Shown in pieces: positions 1 to 8,432 of a stretch of DNA of 44,944 nucleotides (positions are counted from its first letter, which is position 1; each line of letters begins with the position of its first letter). Made by a program: the position numbers and the translations under genes. The notes beneath the pieces are model-generated. The model was not told the origin of the DNA, ran no database searches, and saw nothing but the letters and a program-made list of their open reading frames with translations. Origin of the DNA: Planctomycetales bacterium (lineage in GTDB: Bacteria; Planctomycetota; SZUA-567); assembly GCA_025997475.1 (NCBI GenBank), contig BNUQ01000011.1:1-44944 (forward strand), in the 5' to 3' direction.

Positions 1-130
1 CTTTTTCATTATAGCCCTTGGGTGAAAGAACGATCGCCGGTCTTTTCCCTCTTTGCTCGTGCCCTGATTGCGGGTCAAAATCAAGCCATATCAAATCGCC
101 CCGGTCGGGGACGTATGGTCTTATTACCAT
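1..130 (-). CDS. mazF: MazF-family endoribonuclease toxin, partial (cut by window edge)
   Basis: Reverse-strand frame starting at the ATG at 130-128. Only the first 43 residues lie in the window. They contain the motifs VPDRGDLIWLDFDPQ and GHEQRGKRPAIVLSP, which match the conserved N-terminus of MazF/PemK toxins: the first beta strand, then the loop with the basic GxxRP segment. MazF toxins are sequence-specific mRNA interferases neutralised by a MazE antitoxin. The start overlaps the end of the upstream mazE-like gene by 7 nt (ATGGTAA region), as expected for translational coupling in a toxin-antitoxin operon. Whether the toxin is complete cannot be seen. Family assignment is strong from motif and context. 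Confidence 0.9.
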   Translation of the reverse strand, partial: MVIRPYVPDRGDLIWLDFDPQSGHEQRGKRPAIVLSPKGYNEK

Positions 131-327
131 ATTTCATTCCCCACCGGTGCCCCGGTTTCTATTTTTTTATGGAGGTTTTGTTCGGTTATGCGGTTTAACA
201 TTTCCAGCAAGGAACTTTCTCGTCGCGGGGCGATGAAAACGCCGGCGTTGTCGCCGCGCATTTCATTTGCCAACCGCTGACGCTCGGCGGTGCGGCTTCC
301 GGTGGTTGCCGTCATTGTCGCAGTCAT
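124..327 (-). CDS. mazE: MazE-type antitoxin, C-terminal MazF-binding tail with non-AbrB N-terminus
   Basis: 67-residue protein. I chose the ATG at 327-325 because AAGGAG lies 7 nt upstream; a longer in-frame start at 360 has no such site. The C-terminal half (LLEMLNRITEQNLH, then ETGAPVGNEIW) matches the acidic or aromatic tail by which MazE-type antitoxins grip MazF, ending in the typical VGxExW. The N-terminal ~35 residues (rich in Thr and Arg, with RTAERQRLANEM) do not look like the usual SpoVT/AbrB swapped-hairpin DNA-binding domain. It directly precedes and overlaps mazF. Antitoxin role is inferred from tail and position; whether it autoregulates is open. Confidence 0.8.
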   Translation of the reverse strand: MTATMTATTGSRTAERQRLANEMRGDNAGVFIAPRRESSLLEMLNRITEQNLHKKIETGAPVGNEIW

Positions 328-411
328 TTTTTTCTCCTTGTCGGTCGAGTCGGATGGCATTTTTGCCCGAAATTCGGGCGAATGCCACCCGCTTCGACCG
401 CCGTTGCCCGC

Positions 412-564
412 CTATTCTTCCACCACAAATTCTTCTTTGGTTGCGCCGCATTCGGGGCAGATGAAATCTTCCGGCAGTTCTTCAAACGCGGTGTCCACCT
501 CCACGCCTTCCGGCGGATTTTCGGGGTCGTAAATCCACGCACACACTTTACATTCATAGCGCAT
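412..564 (-). CDS. Rubredoxin
   Basis: 50-residue electron carrier with one Fe(Cys)4 site, in the cytoplasm. Both cysteine pairs are visible: YECKVCAWIYDP near residues 3-14 (CxxC) and ICPECGA near 37-43 (CxxC). The acidic PENPPEGVEV and FEELPEDF segments are standard for the family, and the length is typical (about 52). The start at 564 has GGAGGG about 7 nt upstream; a longer in-frame start at 708 would add a non-rubredoxin leader. It lies 84 nt upstream of mazE on the same strand. Rubredoxins serve superoxide or peroxide reduction and other redox enzymes in anaerobes; no partner enzyme is adjacent. Confidence 0.96.
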   Translation of the reverse strand: MRYECKVCAWIYDPENPPEGVEVDTAFEELPEDFICPECGATKEEFVVEE

Positions 565-585
565 CGCTTTCCCTCCTGCAATTAA

Positions 586-614
586 ACAAAAAAAACGGCG
601 ACAATTACTCGCCG
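586..614 (-). terminator. Rho-independent terminator of the YhaN-like gene
   Basis: Read on the minus strand, CGGCGA-type arms (609-614 with 596-601, 6 bp, 7-nt loop) are followed by a run of eight T. It sits 91 nt beyond the stop of the ATPase gene and just before the rubredoxin start. Confidence 0.65.
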
Positions 615-704
615 AAGCAACTTTCCCACCGCGGCGCAACGCTATGAACGGGCAGGGCAATGTCAATATGGTTTTCCGCCCGCCGCCGTTCGTCGAATTC
701 CCGC

Positions 705-3455
705 TCATTCCAACGTCAGCCGATTGCCGCCCAACGCTTCGGCGCGTTGCCGCCGCGAGGTGAAAACGAAAATTTGCGCGGTCTTATCGGCGACCGCGCC
801 CGTCGCGCCGCCGCGAAACGCGCGCATAAAAATTTCGTCGTCGCAACTCGCGAGCGGCTCGTCCATTATCAGGAGCGGCGGCGCCAAAATTTCCGCCAAC
901 GTTTGCCGCCATAAAAACCAAAAAAGTTCGCTCATTCCATGCGAAAAATACTCGTTCAGCCGCGCCATCGGCAACACACAAATCGAATTCGGCGGCGGCG
1001 TCTCGTCGAGCGGAAACGGCGTCAAATACGCCGTCGGTTGCAGGTCGGGGTCTAACGCAAAACGCCATTCGGGGAAAAACGGACGCGCGCGCGCGTTCAG
1101 CCGCGCGGTTAAATCCTCGCGCCATTTTTCCGTCAGCCGCGCCAATTTCGCCGCCGCGTCGCATCGCGCCGCTTCCCGCTCCGCCCGCCGTTTCGCCATT
1201 TGCGCCAATGCCGCGCGACCGGCGCCGATTTGTTCGCGCAATGTCGGCGCGCGTTCGGCAACCGCCGCCTGCGCGTCGCGCCACGCCTGCTCCGCCGCGG
1301 CTACTTGCGCTGTGCCGACGGCTAATTCTCGGCGCAATTCGCCCGCCGCGCGCTCATATTCGTCCGCGGAAACCACCGGCGTTTTCGCGCTCAAGGCGGG
1401 CGTTTGCGCCAGCAATTCGGCGCGGCGGCGCGTCAACTCGTCCGCCGCCAAAAAATCCGCCGCGGGGAGTGTCGCGAGGATTTGTTGATATTGTGGAATT
1501 TTTTCGGCGAGGTCGTCGCGGCGGCGGCGGTTTTGCCGCGCTTCTTGATACTGCCGCGCCATCGCCGTCAAGTCGGCGTCTTCGCCGATGCCGGCGGCGC
1601 GGAGCAATCGCCGCAATTCCGCGTATTTTTTGGCGATTGCCGCTTTTTGCGCGGGTAGGGCGGCGGCGACCGCTTCGCATTTTTCCGTCAACGCCGCCAA
1701 TTCTTCGCGGAGCGTTAGTTGCCGCTCGGCTTCCTGCAACTGGAATTTAATTTTTTGCCGGTCGCCGGCTCCGTGCCGGTCGTCGTCGGCGTGCCGGTCG
1801 TCGGCTCCGTGCCGGTCGGCGCTATTCGCCAACCCGACTTTATCGCGCCACAGCGCGTTCGCGGCGGCGCGGTCGTTTTCCATCTGCCGCAACCGCGCCG
1901 ACAGTTCGCGCCAAAAGGCAAATTCGCTCTCGACGGCGGACGCTTGGGCAAGCCACCGGCGCAACGTTTCCGGCGTCGTCGCCAATGCCGCCGCCGCCGC
2001 CGCGAGGCGCCGTTGTCCGGCTTCTTCTTCCGCGAGGAGCGCTCGGCGGTCGTCGGTCAATTGCTTGGCTTCGACCGTGAGTTCCCGCCGCATTTGCCGG
2101 TTAAACCGGCGGGCGCGGGCGCGGCGCCACAGCGCGTAAATCAGCCACACCGTCGGCGCGATAAAAAATTCCGGCGCGTCCGCCGTCAACATTAGACCGC
2201 CGCCGACCGCGCCGAGCGCCGCCGCGCCGAGGACGTGCCGCCGCGTTTCCCGCGTTTTTTGGGCGTTGATTTGGGCGAGCGTTTGCTCGTGCGTCGCGAG
2301 CGTTTTTTGACGGTCGTCCAACGCGCTTTGGCGTTCCGCGAACGCGGTCGGCGTCGCGGGAAATTGCCGGAAAAATTCGCGTTCGGGCGACGCGGCGAGA
2401 AAGTCGCCCAATTTTTCCGCCGTCGCGGGGTCGAAACCGGCGGCGGCGAGCGGCGCGAACGCGGCTTGCGCGTCGAAGCGGAGCGCGTTTTCCCGCGCCG
2501 CGCCGTTGAACGCCGACCGCAATCGCGTCAGTTCGTCGCGAGATAAACCGCCGTCCGTTCCGGGCGGTAATTGCGCCGCGATTTGCCCGCTCCGCTCGCG
2601 GTCGTCGCGTAAATTTTTCCGCGCGGCGGCAATCGCCGCTTCCGCTTCCGGCAAAATTTTGAGCAGGTCAAGCACCGCGGCGTCGTCCGCCAAGTTCACG
2701 CTCGTCGCCGGTATTGCCGCGAGTTCGCGCTCGGCGGCGGCGAGGACGCCGGTAATTTTTTCCCGCTCGTTTTTTTGCGCCGCGAGTTCTTCTATTCGCG
2801 CCGTCGCCGCCAAATACTCCTGTTCCGCCAATTCGTTTTGCCGCGCGAGTTGCGGCGCGGTCGCGGTTTCGGCTTGGCGGTAGGCGGCTTCGGCTTCGGC
2901 GGCAACGTTTTCGAGTTCCGCGAGTTCGCGCTCGGCGGCGGCGAGCGCGTCGCGCCGGCGCGCGGAGTCGTCCGGCAATTCCTGACTGAGCGCCGCGAGC
3001 AAAGCGGCGGTTTCCGCGAGTTCCGTATTTTGCGCGTCCAATAAACGGTGGACTTTCTCCGCCAACGACGGCGGAATTACGGGCAAAACGCTTTCCTGCG
3101 GCGTCAGCGCGACGGCGGCAAATTCGGCGGCGGACAAATTTAGGAAGACGCTGTCGGCGTCGTTTTCGCCGAGCGGTTGCCCGGAATGAAAATCGCGACG
3201 GATAGTGTCGCCGTCGGCGAGGGTTGCCGTGGCGGAAAAATTTTTTGCCGCCTTGGTGCGGTTGGCGAGCGGCGCGTAGGCGGCGAGCGGGCGCAACGCC
3301 GCGACATCGGCGGCGTAAAACAAATAAAAAAGCAACGCCGCGAGCGTGGTCTTGCCCGCCGCGCCGGACGCGAAAACCACGTTTAAGCCGGGCGCGAAAG
3401 TCAATTCGCCGCGGAGTTTGCCGAAGGACTGGATGCGTAGGTTTTTCAGCCGCAT
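705..3455 (-). CDS. YhaN/SbcC-like AAA ATPase with central coiled coils and membrane hairpin
   Basis: 916-residue P-loop ATPase of the SMC/Rad50/SbcC class. A degenerate Walker A (ASGAAGKTT, residues 29-37) lies at the N-terminus; Walker B with D-loop (LLIMDEPLASCDDE, about 861-874) at the C-terminus, preceded by a signature-like SHGMSELFWFL. Long Ala/Glu/Arg coiled coils fill the middle and are broken at about 405-447 by two hydrophobic segments (GAAALGAVGGGLML and FFIAPTVWLIYALW). This matches B. subtilis YhaN-type proteins rather than SbcC. YhaN homologues often pair with the nuclease YhaO; none is visible next door. Residues about 543-565 are a DRHGADDRHAD-type tandem repeat. Probable role in DNA processing, inferred from fold. 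Confidence 0.85.
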   Translation of the reverse strand: MRLKNLRIQSFGKLRGELTFAPGLNVVFASGAAGKTTLAALLFYLFYAADVAALRPLAAYAPLANRTKAAKNFSATATLADGDTIRRDFHSGQPLGENDADSVFLNLSAAEFAAVALTPQESVLPVIPPSLAEKVHRLLDAQNTELAETAALLAALSQELPDDSARRRDALAAAERELAELENVAAEAEAAYRQAETATAPQLARQNELAEQEYLAATARIEELAAQKNEREKITGVLAAAERELAAIPATSVNLADDAAVLDLLKILPEAEAAIAAARKNLRDDRERSGQIAAQLPPGTDGGLSRDELTRLRSAFNGAARENALRFDAQAAFAPLAAAGFDPATAEKLGDFLAASPEREFFRQFPATPTAFAERQSALDDRQKTLATHEQTLAQINAQKTRETRRHVLGAAALGAVGGGLMLTADAPEFFIAPTVWLIYALWRRARARRFNRQMRRELTVEAKQLTDDRRALLAEEEAGQRRLAAAAAALATTPETLRRWLAQASAVESEFAFWRELSARLRQMENDRAAANALWRDKVGLANSADRHGADDRHADDDRHGAGDRQKIKFQLQEAERQLTLREELAALTEKCEAVAAALPAQKAAIAKKYAELRRLLRAAGIGEDADLTAMARQYQEARQNRRRRDDLAEKIPQYQQILATLPAADFLAADELTRRRAELLAQTPALSAKTPVVSADEYERAAGELRRELAVGTAQVAAAEQAWRDAQAAVAERAPTLREQIGAGRAALAQMAKRRAEREAARCDAAAKLARLTEKWREDLTARLNARARPFFPEWRFALDPDLQPTAYLTPFPLDETPPPNSICVLPMARLNEYFSHGMSELFWFLWRQTLAEILAPPLLIMDEPLASCDDEIFMRAFRGGATGAVADKTAQIFVFTSRRQRAEALGGNRLTLE
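1758..1822 (-). repeat. In-frame tandem repeat encoding DRHGADDRHADD
   Basis: Four near-identical units around GTGCCGGTCGTCG within the ATPase gene keep the reading frame and add an Asp/Arg/His-rich stretch inside the second coiled-coil region. It is likely a recent slippage expansion. Confidence 0.8.
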
Positions 3456-3763
3456 AAAATAAAAATTGAAAGTTGAGCGTTAAAAGTCGAAAGTTTAAGC
3501 GGCGGGCGCAAGTATGGATAGCGGCAAATAAAAACGGGCGCAACCTCGCGGCTACGCCCGTTTTTAATTACGAATTAAAAATTACGAATTACGAAGAGAG
3601 TTTGTAGTTGATAGTTGGTAGTTTTTAGTGGTGGAGTTTGACGGTCAAAGATTCGCTTCGCGGGCGCTTGCGAATTTGCCGACAAAAACTCCACCACTAC
3701 CAACTAAAAACTACCGACTACAAACTTTCTCTTCGTAATTTGTAATTTTTAATTGCTCTTTTC
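3456..3763. repeat. Gene-free gap: nested inverted repeat
   Basis: No gene seen. After a one-armed run of 7-bp units (about 3463-3500) and a terminator-like hairpin, a large imperfect palindrome spans about 3565-3763. Outer arms are AATTACGAATTAAAAATTACG-type, inner arms are TTTGTAGTT / TAGTTTTTAGT-type around 3600-3645 and 3685-3730. The centre is GGAGTTTGACGG...GATTCGCTTCGCGG. It belongs to the heptamer-array family described for other gaps. Confidence 0.75.
3530..3565. terminator. Bidirectional terminator-like hairpin
   Basis: AAAAACGGGCG (3530-3540) pairs with CGCCCGTTTTT (3555-3565): an 11-bp stem with A/T tracts at both ends. It lies between two minus-strand genes, so its natural use would be ending transcripts of the exported-protein gene that runs leftward from 5752. 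Confidence 0.6.
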
Positions 3764-5752
3764 CTACCAATCGTCTTCGACTTCGTTTTTCTTTTCCGTC
3801 GCTTCTTCTTCGACGAAATTACCGGCGGCTTGCAACGCGGCTTCCGAGAAACTGTCCGGCGGCGCCGTCGGCGGCAGTCCTTCCGCCGGCAAAAATTGTT
3901 GGAACCGCTGGCTGACGTAGGCGAGGTCGTTCGCGCCGTCCACCTGCACTTGGAAAAACGCATCCGTCGCGCCGTTTTTATCGGCGCGTTCGTTAATTTT
4001 TTCCCACGCCAAATTGCCGAGCCAAACCCCGATGGGCGCCAACGTTCCGTAACGCGCGCGGTCGTCGTCGCTAATCGTCGCGTCGCCGTCGGCCAATTCT
4101 TTTTCCGCGAGCGCCGTCAGCGCCGCCAACACCGCGGATTTTTCCGGCGCGATATTCGTCGCTTTGCCGAGGTTTTTTTCCGCCTGCAACCGTTGATAAA
4201 CGCCGAGCAACGTGCCTTCTTCCGCCGCCGGCGCGGTAATCGCCGCAATCGCCAAACGGGCGGTCAGGTCGTCGAGCAAACGGTTTAAGTCGGTTACGCC
4301 CCAACGGATAATCGCCACGCCGTTGACGACTTTGCCCGCCGGAATTTTGCCGGCGAACAGGCGCGGCGATTTCAGCACGAAATTGCCTTTGCGCTCAATG
4401 TCGGAGTTTTTGCGGGCGTTGAGGTCGTTATAGATGCTCGCGCCGACTTTTTTTTGCTCGCTCGTCAATTCTTCCCGCAGTCCGCGCGCCGCGTCCGCCG
4501 GCAGATACGGCAAGTCGGGAAAATTTTTCCGGTAATAATCCTCGACATCCACGCCCTCGAAAGTTACCGGATACGACTCGTATTCAAACGCGAAGTCCTT
4601 TTCCTCGCCGTTGTCCAAGCGCGAGCGGATTTGCCGCTCGGCGAGTTCTTTCCAGCGTGCGTCGGCGCCGCCGTCGTCGAAGGCGACCACGCGGATTTTT
4701 TCGCCGCCCCATTCCACGTCGGCGAAAATTCCGGCGTCGCGCACGCGAAATTCGCGGTCGTCCGGCGTGTGGTTCCCGATGAAATACGGGAAATAAACGT
4801 AGCGGCGTTTGAGCGGCGCGATGTCGGCAAGCTCGGGGTTGCGCTCCAATTCCAGTTCGCGGAAACGCCCCAAATACACTTGCAACGACCACGCCCACAG
4901 CCAATCGTTGGCGCGGCGGACGGCGATAATGTTGTCCAATTGCGCTTCGCCGCTCTGTCCGATTTTGTGATAGAAAAAACGCATCGCGCGGCGCAACAGC
5001 GGACGCGACATCGCCTTTTGCGAATTGGTCGTTTCGCGCGGCGCGTAAATCAGCCGGTCGGGAAAATAATTCGGGCGCAACCGTTGCCCCAATCCCACGA
5101 CGCGAATTTCAAATTCCCGCGTTTGCGGTTTCAGTCCGCTGAAAATCGCCACGCCGTTCACCCAGCGCCCGGAGCCGTGGTCGGGGTCGTAGGTTTCGGG
5201 AATGTCTTTTTTCTGCAACCGTTGAATTTCGGCGGCGGTGTAAAAGCGTTTGCCCTCGCGCCGCTCGACGAGATGGCGAATGATGCCGCTGTTTAAGTCG
5301 TTTAAGACCTGACCGGTGTCGGTGCGGAGGGAGATGAACATCGCCAGTCGCCAGCGCAGTTGCTCCAACAATTCGTCGCCGGTCATATTGGTCGGCGAGT
5401 AATTGCCGCCGGCGTCGATTTTTTTCATCGTTTCGCGCAGGCGCGTAATCGTGCGGTTTAAGGCGAACGCTTCGTTGGCGGACGATTTGGAGAGCGCGTC
5501 TTTGATGCGCTCCTGATAATCCGCCAAGACCTCCAGGTTGGTTTTGTAGCGGAAACGGAACGTCCAATACCAGTAGTATTCGATTTTGCCGTCGATGCCG
5601 GGGACGCTAATCGGGCGGGGCGTGCCGGCGTAAAAGTCGGCGGTGGAAATGTTCCAGAACGTGCAGTCCGGTTGTGCGCGGTCGTCCGCCGCCGCGACCG
5701 CGCTTCCAAGCCACGCCACGCAACCGACCAACAACCAGAGCCAATAACGCAT
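3764..5752 (-). CDS. Exported protein of unknown function (662 aa)
   Basis: Not recognised. The first 22 residues form a clear signal peptide (MRYWLWLLVGCVAWLGSAVAAA, written here only to show type: short basic start, hydrophobic core, AxA end). Confidence 0.75.
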   Translation of the reverse strand: MRYWLWLLVGCVAWLGSAVAAADDRAQPDCTFWNISTADFYAGTPRPISVPGIDGKIEYYWYWTFRFRYKTNLEVLADYQERIKDALSKSSANEAFALNRTITRLRETMKKIDAGGNYSPTNMTGDELLEQLRWRLAMFISLRTDTGQVLNDLNSGIIRHLVERREGKRFYTAAEIQRLQKKDIPETYDPDHGSGRWVNGVAIFSGLKPQTREFEIRVVGLGQRLRPNYFPDRLIYAPRETTNSQKAMSRPLLRRAMRFFYHKIGQSGEAQLDNIIAVRRANDWLWAWSLQVYLGRFRELELERNPELADIAPLKRRYVYFPYFIGNHTPDDREFRVRDAGIFADVEWGGEKIRVVAFDDGGADARWKELAERQIRSRLDNGEEKDFAFEYESYPVTFEGVDVEDYYRKNFPDLPYLPADAARGLREELTSEQKKVGASIYNDLNARKNSDIERKGNFVLKSPRLFAGKIPAGKVVNGVAIIRWGVTDLNRLLDDLTARLAIAAITAPAAEEGTLLGVYQRLQAEKNLGKATNIAPEKSAVLAALTALAEKELADGDATISDDDRARYGTLAPIGVWLGNLAWEKINERADKNGATDAFFQVQVDGANDLAYVSQRFQQFLPAEGLPPTAPPDSFSEAALQAAGNFVEEEATEKKNEVEDDW

Positions 5753-5782
5753 AATTCACCTCGTCAAGCGGCAATAAAAAAA

Positions 5783-5807
5783 GAATCTGCCGTATATCGG
5801 CAAATTC
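5783..5807. promoter_or_regulatory. Palindrome in the leader of the 662-aa protein gene
   Basis: GAAT.TGCCG-TATAT-CGGCA.ATTC is an imperfect 25-bp palindrome 31 nt upstream of the minus-strand start at 5752. It could be an operator or an RNA hairpin; no regulator is identified. Confidence 0.35.
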
Positions 5808-5812
5808 GGGGC

Positions 5813-5944
5813 GAGAGTTGAGAGGGGAGCGTTTAGAGTTCAGAGTTGAAAGTTGAGAGTTGAGAAAGTGGAGTTTTATTTTTAAGAGCGCGAAGCGCAA
5901 CCTTTGCTCAACTCTGAACTCTCAACTCTGAACGCTGAACTTTC
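5813..5944. repeat. Heptamer-array inverted repeat with GCGCTTCGCG-type core
   Basis: Left arm of GAGAGTT/TAGAGTT/GAAAGTT units, centre GTGGAGTTTTATTTTTAAGA followed by GCGCGAAGCGCAACC, right arm of AACTCTGAACTCTCAACTC units. The whole could fold into one long hairpin. It fills the gap between the exported-protein gene and the small unknown gene. Confidence 0.85.
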
Positions 5945-5946
5945 GG

Positions 5947-6219
5947 TCAGAACCTTCCGCTTTCACTGCTGAGCTCGCGGGCGATTTCGGTGATGAACGG
6001 CACGACTTCGCGGAATTTACTGCCGATAATCACCGCGAGATTTTCGTCGTCCGGCGGAATGCCCTGATTTTTGCAAATCCAAAACGCCAAGCGGAGGCGC
6101 TTGCGCGAAATGTTGTCGCTCGGGCGCATATTCGCCGTCCATTGCAGGTCGAAATTGGTGATTTCCGTGGCGAGACGGCGGATATGCGCCGGCATTCGCG
6201 CGATAAGATTGGCGTCCAT
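5947..6219 (-). CDS. Small protein of unknown function (90 aa)
   Basis: Not recognised. The frame is open from 6486, but its first ~55 codons are the translated 163-bp dispersed element (6289-6451), so I place the start at the ATG at 6219-6217. No strong ribosome binding site precedes it, and an upstream start near 6272 cannot be excluded. The predicted protein is soluble and helical, with motifs such as NFDLQWTANMRPSDN and GSKFREVVPFITEIA. It has no membrane segment. The stop lies inside or next to a heptamer-array repeat. Its downstream neighbour is the 662-aa exported protein gene, separated by that repeat. The element may have cut off the original promoter and 5' end. Confidence 0.55.
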   Translation of the reverse strand: MDANLIARMPAHIRRLATEITNFDLQWTANMRPSDNISRKRLRLAFWICKNQGIPPDDENLAVIIGSKFREVVPFITEIARELSSESGRF

Positions 6220-6288
6220 TGGCTTGCGTCCGTAAGGATTTTGAAAAAGAAAGAACAATTCGCCATTAACAATTGCTGTCGGAGTAAT

Positions 6289-6451
6289 TAGACCTGTTCG
6301 ACAACCAATTCGCGGCAAATTTTCGGCTAATTTTCCGTCCCGCCGCGTCAAAATTCCTTGCAATACTCTCGGTATTGCTTCGTCATTTTTCCTTGCGGCA
6401 CGAAAAATTAGACACGAAAATTTACTCGCTCGTAGGTTTAGAACAGGTCTA
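6289..6451. mobile_element. 163-bp foldback element, copy 1
   Basis: Bounded by TAGACCTGTTC and GAACAGGTCTA (perfect 11-bp inverted ends). Internal complementary blocks CTAATTTTCCGTCCCGCCG / CGGCACGAAAAATTAG and GCAATAC-TCTCG-GTATTGC make it a long imperfect palindrome. It is nearly identical to the copies at 13872, 29385 and 44823. No room for a transposase, so it is a MITE-like element; ends in TA hint at a TA target, which is inference. Confidence 0.88.
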
Positions 6452-6509
6452 TTGCCAAAATTGCGCGAAGCGAATTGGCTAATCAAGCGCCAAAATTTTT
6501 AATTTCTAA

Positions 6510-6831
6510 CTTATGTTGCGCGATTTTACCATCAACGACTCCGCTAAAAGCCCCGACAGGGGCTTAATGTGAATAACCCCGAGTGGAGCGGCGAGGTGTT
6601 TCCGCCGCGTAACTCGGGGAAAAGCGTCCCCGCCAATCTCAACCCCGAAGGGGTTGAACTATTTGTTGAACCCCTCTCTGGGTTCAGTCATCGGGCGGCG
6701 TCATCCCCGACCTGCGCGACGATAGTGCGTGTCGCTTGGTCGGGGTTATTCACCTTAAACGCCTACGGCGTTTTTTTAAGGATTTTATTTTTGTCAAGTC
6801 AGTTGCGATTTTTTGACGCGCGTAACATGAG
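6510..6831. repeat. Modular hairpin element with CTCAYGTTACGCG-type ends, copy 1
   Basis: Ends are CTTATGTTGCGCG and CGCGTAACATGAG (imperfect inverted repeats). Inside are stacked hairpins: AAGCCCCGACAGGGGCTT, AACCCCGAAGGGGTT, a CCCCGA...TCGGGG pair and AACGCCTACGGCGTT. The same order recurs at 19916-20233, and a shorter version in reverse at 8564-8756. No gene seen in 6487-6852. Confidence 0.82.
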
Positions 6832-6852
6832 TTGCCAATTGTTAATTGCTCT

Positions 6853-8271
6853 TCACCGCGCCGCCTTATCTTTGAGTTCGACGCCGGCGACGGCGAGTTT
6901 GTCGCGAATGGCGTCCGACAAGGCGAAGTTCTTTTGCGCCCGCGCCTCGTCGCGCAAGTCCACCAAAATTTGCAAATAGACCGCTTCTTTGCCGCCTGTT
7001 TCGCGTTGTTCCGGCAAACCCAGCACGCCGAGCATTTGTCGCAACATTTCCCGCGCCGTCGCGCCGTCGGTCGGCGTCATTTTTTCCCGCTCGACGTTCA
7101 CCGTTTTGATGAACGCAAAAAGCGCCGCCAACGCCTGTGGCGTGTTGCCATCGTCGTTCATCGCGGCGATAAATTTGTTTCCTGCGGCAATGGTCGCGCC
7201 GACAAAACCGGCTGAGTTCAGCGTTAATTTTTCGTCAATGGCGGCTTTATCCCACGCCGTCCATTCCGGCGACGGCTTGCCGTCTATCGGCAAACTTTCC
7301 CAACAGGTGTAGAGCCGGTCGAGCGAATTTTGGGCGCTGGTCAAGAGTTCCGGCTTGTAGAGCAACGGCATCCGGTAGTGCGTGCCGAGAATCCAAAACC
7401 GCACCGCCGCCGCGCCGCAGAGGTTGAACGCCTCGCGCAACCCAAAGGCGTTGCCTTTGCTTTTGCCCATTTTGGTTTCATCGTTCCCGATGGTGATAAA
7501 ACCGTTGTGGAGCCAGTATTGCGCGAACGGTTTGCCGCTGGCGGTTTCCGACTGGGCGATTTCGTTTTCGTGATGCGGGAAAATCAAATCCGCGCCGCCG
7601 CCGTGAATATCTAATTGCATATTGCAGTATTTGCCGCTCATCGCCGAACACTCGATATGCCAGCCCGGACGCCCCGCGCCCCACGGACTTTCCCATTGCG
7701 GCTCGCCCGCTTTGGCGAATTTCCACAGCGCGAAGTCCTGCGGATGACGTTTTTCCGGGTCGATTTCGACGCGATGTTCGGTGTCGTCGGTGTCGGCGGT
7801 TTTGCCGGAGAGTTTGCCGTAGGCGGGAAATTTGGTTACGTCGAACCACACACCGCGCGAGGTTTGGTAAGCCGCGCCTTTTTGTTCGAGCGTTTTGATG
7901 AGGTCAAGCATTTCGCCGATGTGTTCGGTGGCTTTCGGGCGAATCGACGGGGCGCGGACGTTAAGCGCCGCCATATCGGCTTCGTATTCGGCTTGATATT
8001 TCGCCGTCAGCGCGGCGCACGAAATGCCGAGGTCGGCGGCGCGGTTGATGATTTTGTCGTCGATGTCGGTGATGTTCGACAGAAAAGTTACGGCGTAACC
8101 GGCGTATTCGAGATAGCGTCTAATCACGTCAAAGACAACGGCGGGGCGGGCGTGTCCGATGTGGCAGTGGTCATACACGGTCGGACCGCACACATACATT
8201 TTGACGCGGCGCGGCTCAAGCGAAACGAACGGCGTCTTGGCGCGGCGGTCGGTGGAATAAAGTTCGAGCAT
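6853..8271 (-). CDS. cysS: Cysteinyl-tRNA synthetase
   Basis: 472-residue class I aminoacyl-tRNA synthetase that charges tRNA-Cys in the cytoplasm. The Rossmann domain carries CHIGHAR (HIGH at residues 37-40) and a KMSKS variant, KMGKS, in ETKMGKSKGN. Zinc ligands that select cysteine are visible: C28 in MYVCGPT, the Cys in WHIECSAM, and the His/Glu of FPHHENE. Length fits the family (about 460). The start at 8271 has AAAAGGA about 9 nt upstream; the open frame runs on to 8370, but that extension is heptamer repeat. It is monocistronic, flanked by repeat elements on both sides. Confidence 0.97.
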   Translation of the reverse strand: MLELYSTDRRAKTPFVSLEPRRVKMYVCGPTVYDHCHIGHARPAVVFDVIRRYLEYAGYAVTFLSNITDIDDKIINRAADLGISCAALTAKYQAEYEADMAALNVRAPSIRPKATEHIGEMLDLIKTLEQKGAAYQTSRGVWFDVTKFPAYGKLSGKTADTDDTEHRVEIDPEKRHPQDFALWKFAKAGEPQWESPWGAGRPGWHIECSAMSGKYCNMQLDIHGGGADLIFPHHENEIAQSETASGKPFAQYWLHNGFITIGNDETKMGKSKGNAFGLREAFNLCGAAAVRFWILGTHYRMPLLYKPELLTSAQNSLDRLYTCWESLPIDGKPSPEWTAWDKAAIDEKLTLNSAGFVGATIAAGNKFIAAMNDDGNTPQALAALFAFIKTVNVEREKMTPTDGATAREMLRQMLGVLGLPEQRETGGKEAVYLQILVDLRDEARAQKNFALSDAIRDKLAVAGVELKDKAAR

Positions 8272-8299
8272 CGGCGCGTTCCTTTTTAGGGAGAGCGAA

Positions 8300-8432
8300 T
8301 GAACAATTAACAATGCACAATTAACAATTAACAAATTGCGGAGTTTGATTTTCAAATTCGCTTCGCGCAATTTTGATGATTACTCCGACAGCAATTGTCA
8401 ATTGTAAATTGTCAATTGTTAATTCAATTATT
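8300..8432. repeat. Heptamer-array inverted repeat (TTAACAA type)
   Basis: Left arm AACAATTAACAATGCACAAT and so on, centre GCGGAGTTTGATTTTCAAAT plus TTCGCTTCGCGCAA, right arm GTCAATTGTAAATTGTCAAT. It is an A+T-rich version of the same architecture as the GAAAGTT arrays and lies just upstream of cysS. The DNA from 8433 to 8547 holds nothing I recognise. Confidence 0.82.

Noticed and set aside
2668..3543. Arg-rich minus-strand frame overlapping the ATPase gene
   Set aside because: Composition is typical of a shadow frame in G+C-rich coding DNA; the ATPase frame has the motifs.
4454..5296. 280-codon plus-strand frame
   Set aside because: Antisense to the 662-aa exported protein, His/Arg/Val-rich shadow composition and no ribosome binding site.
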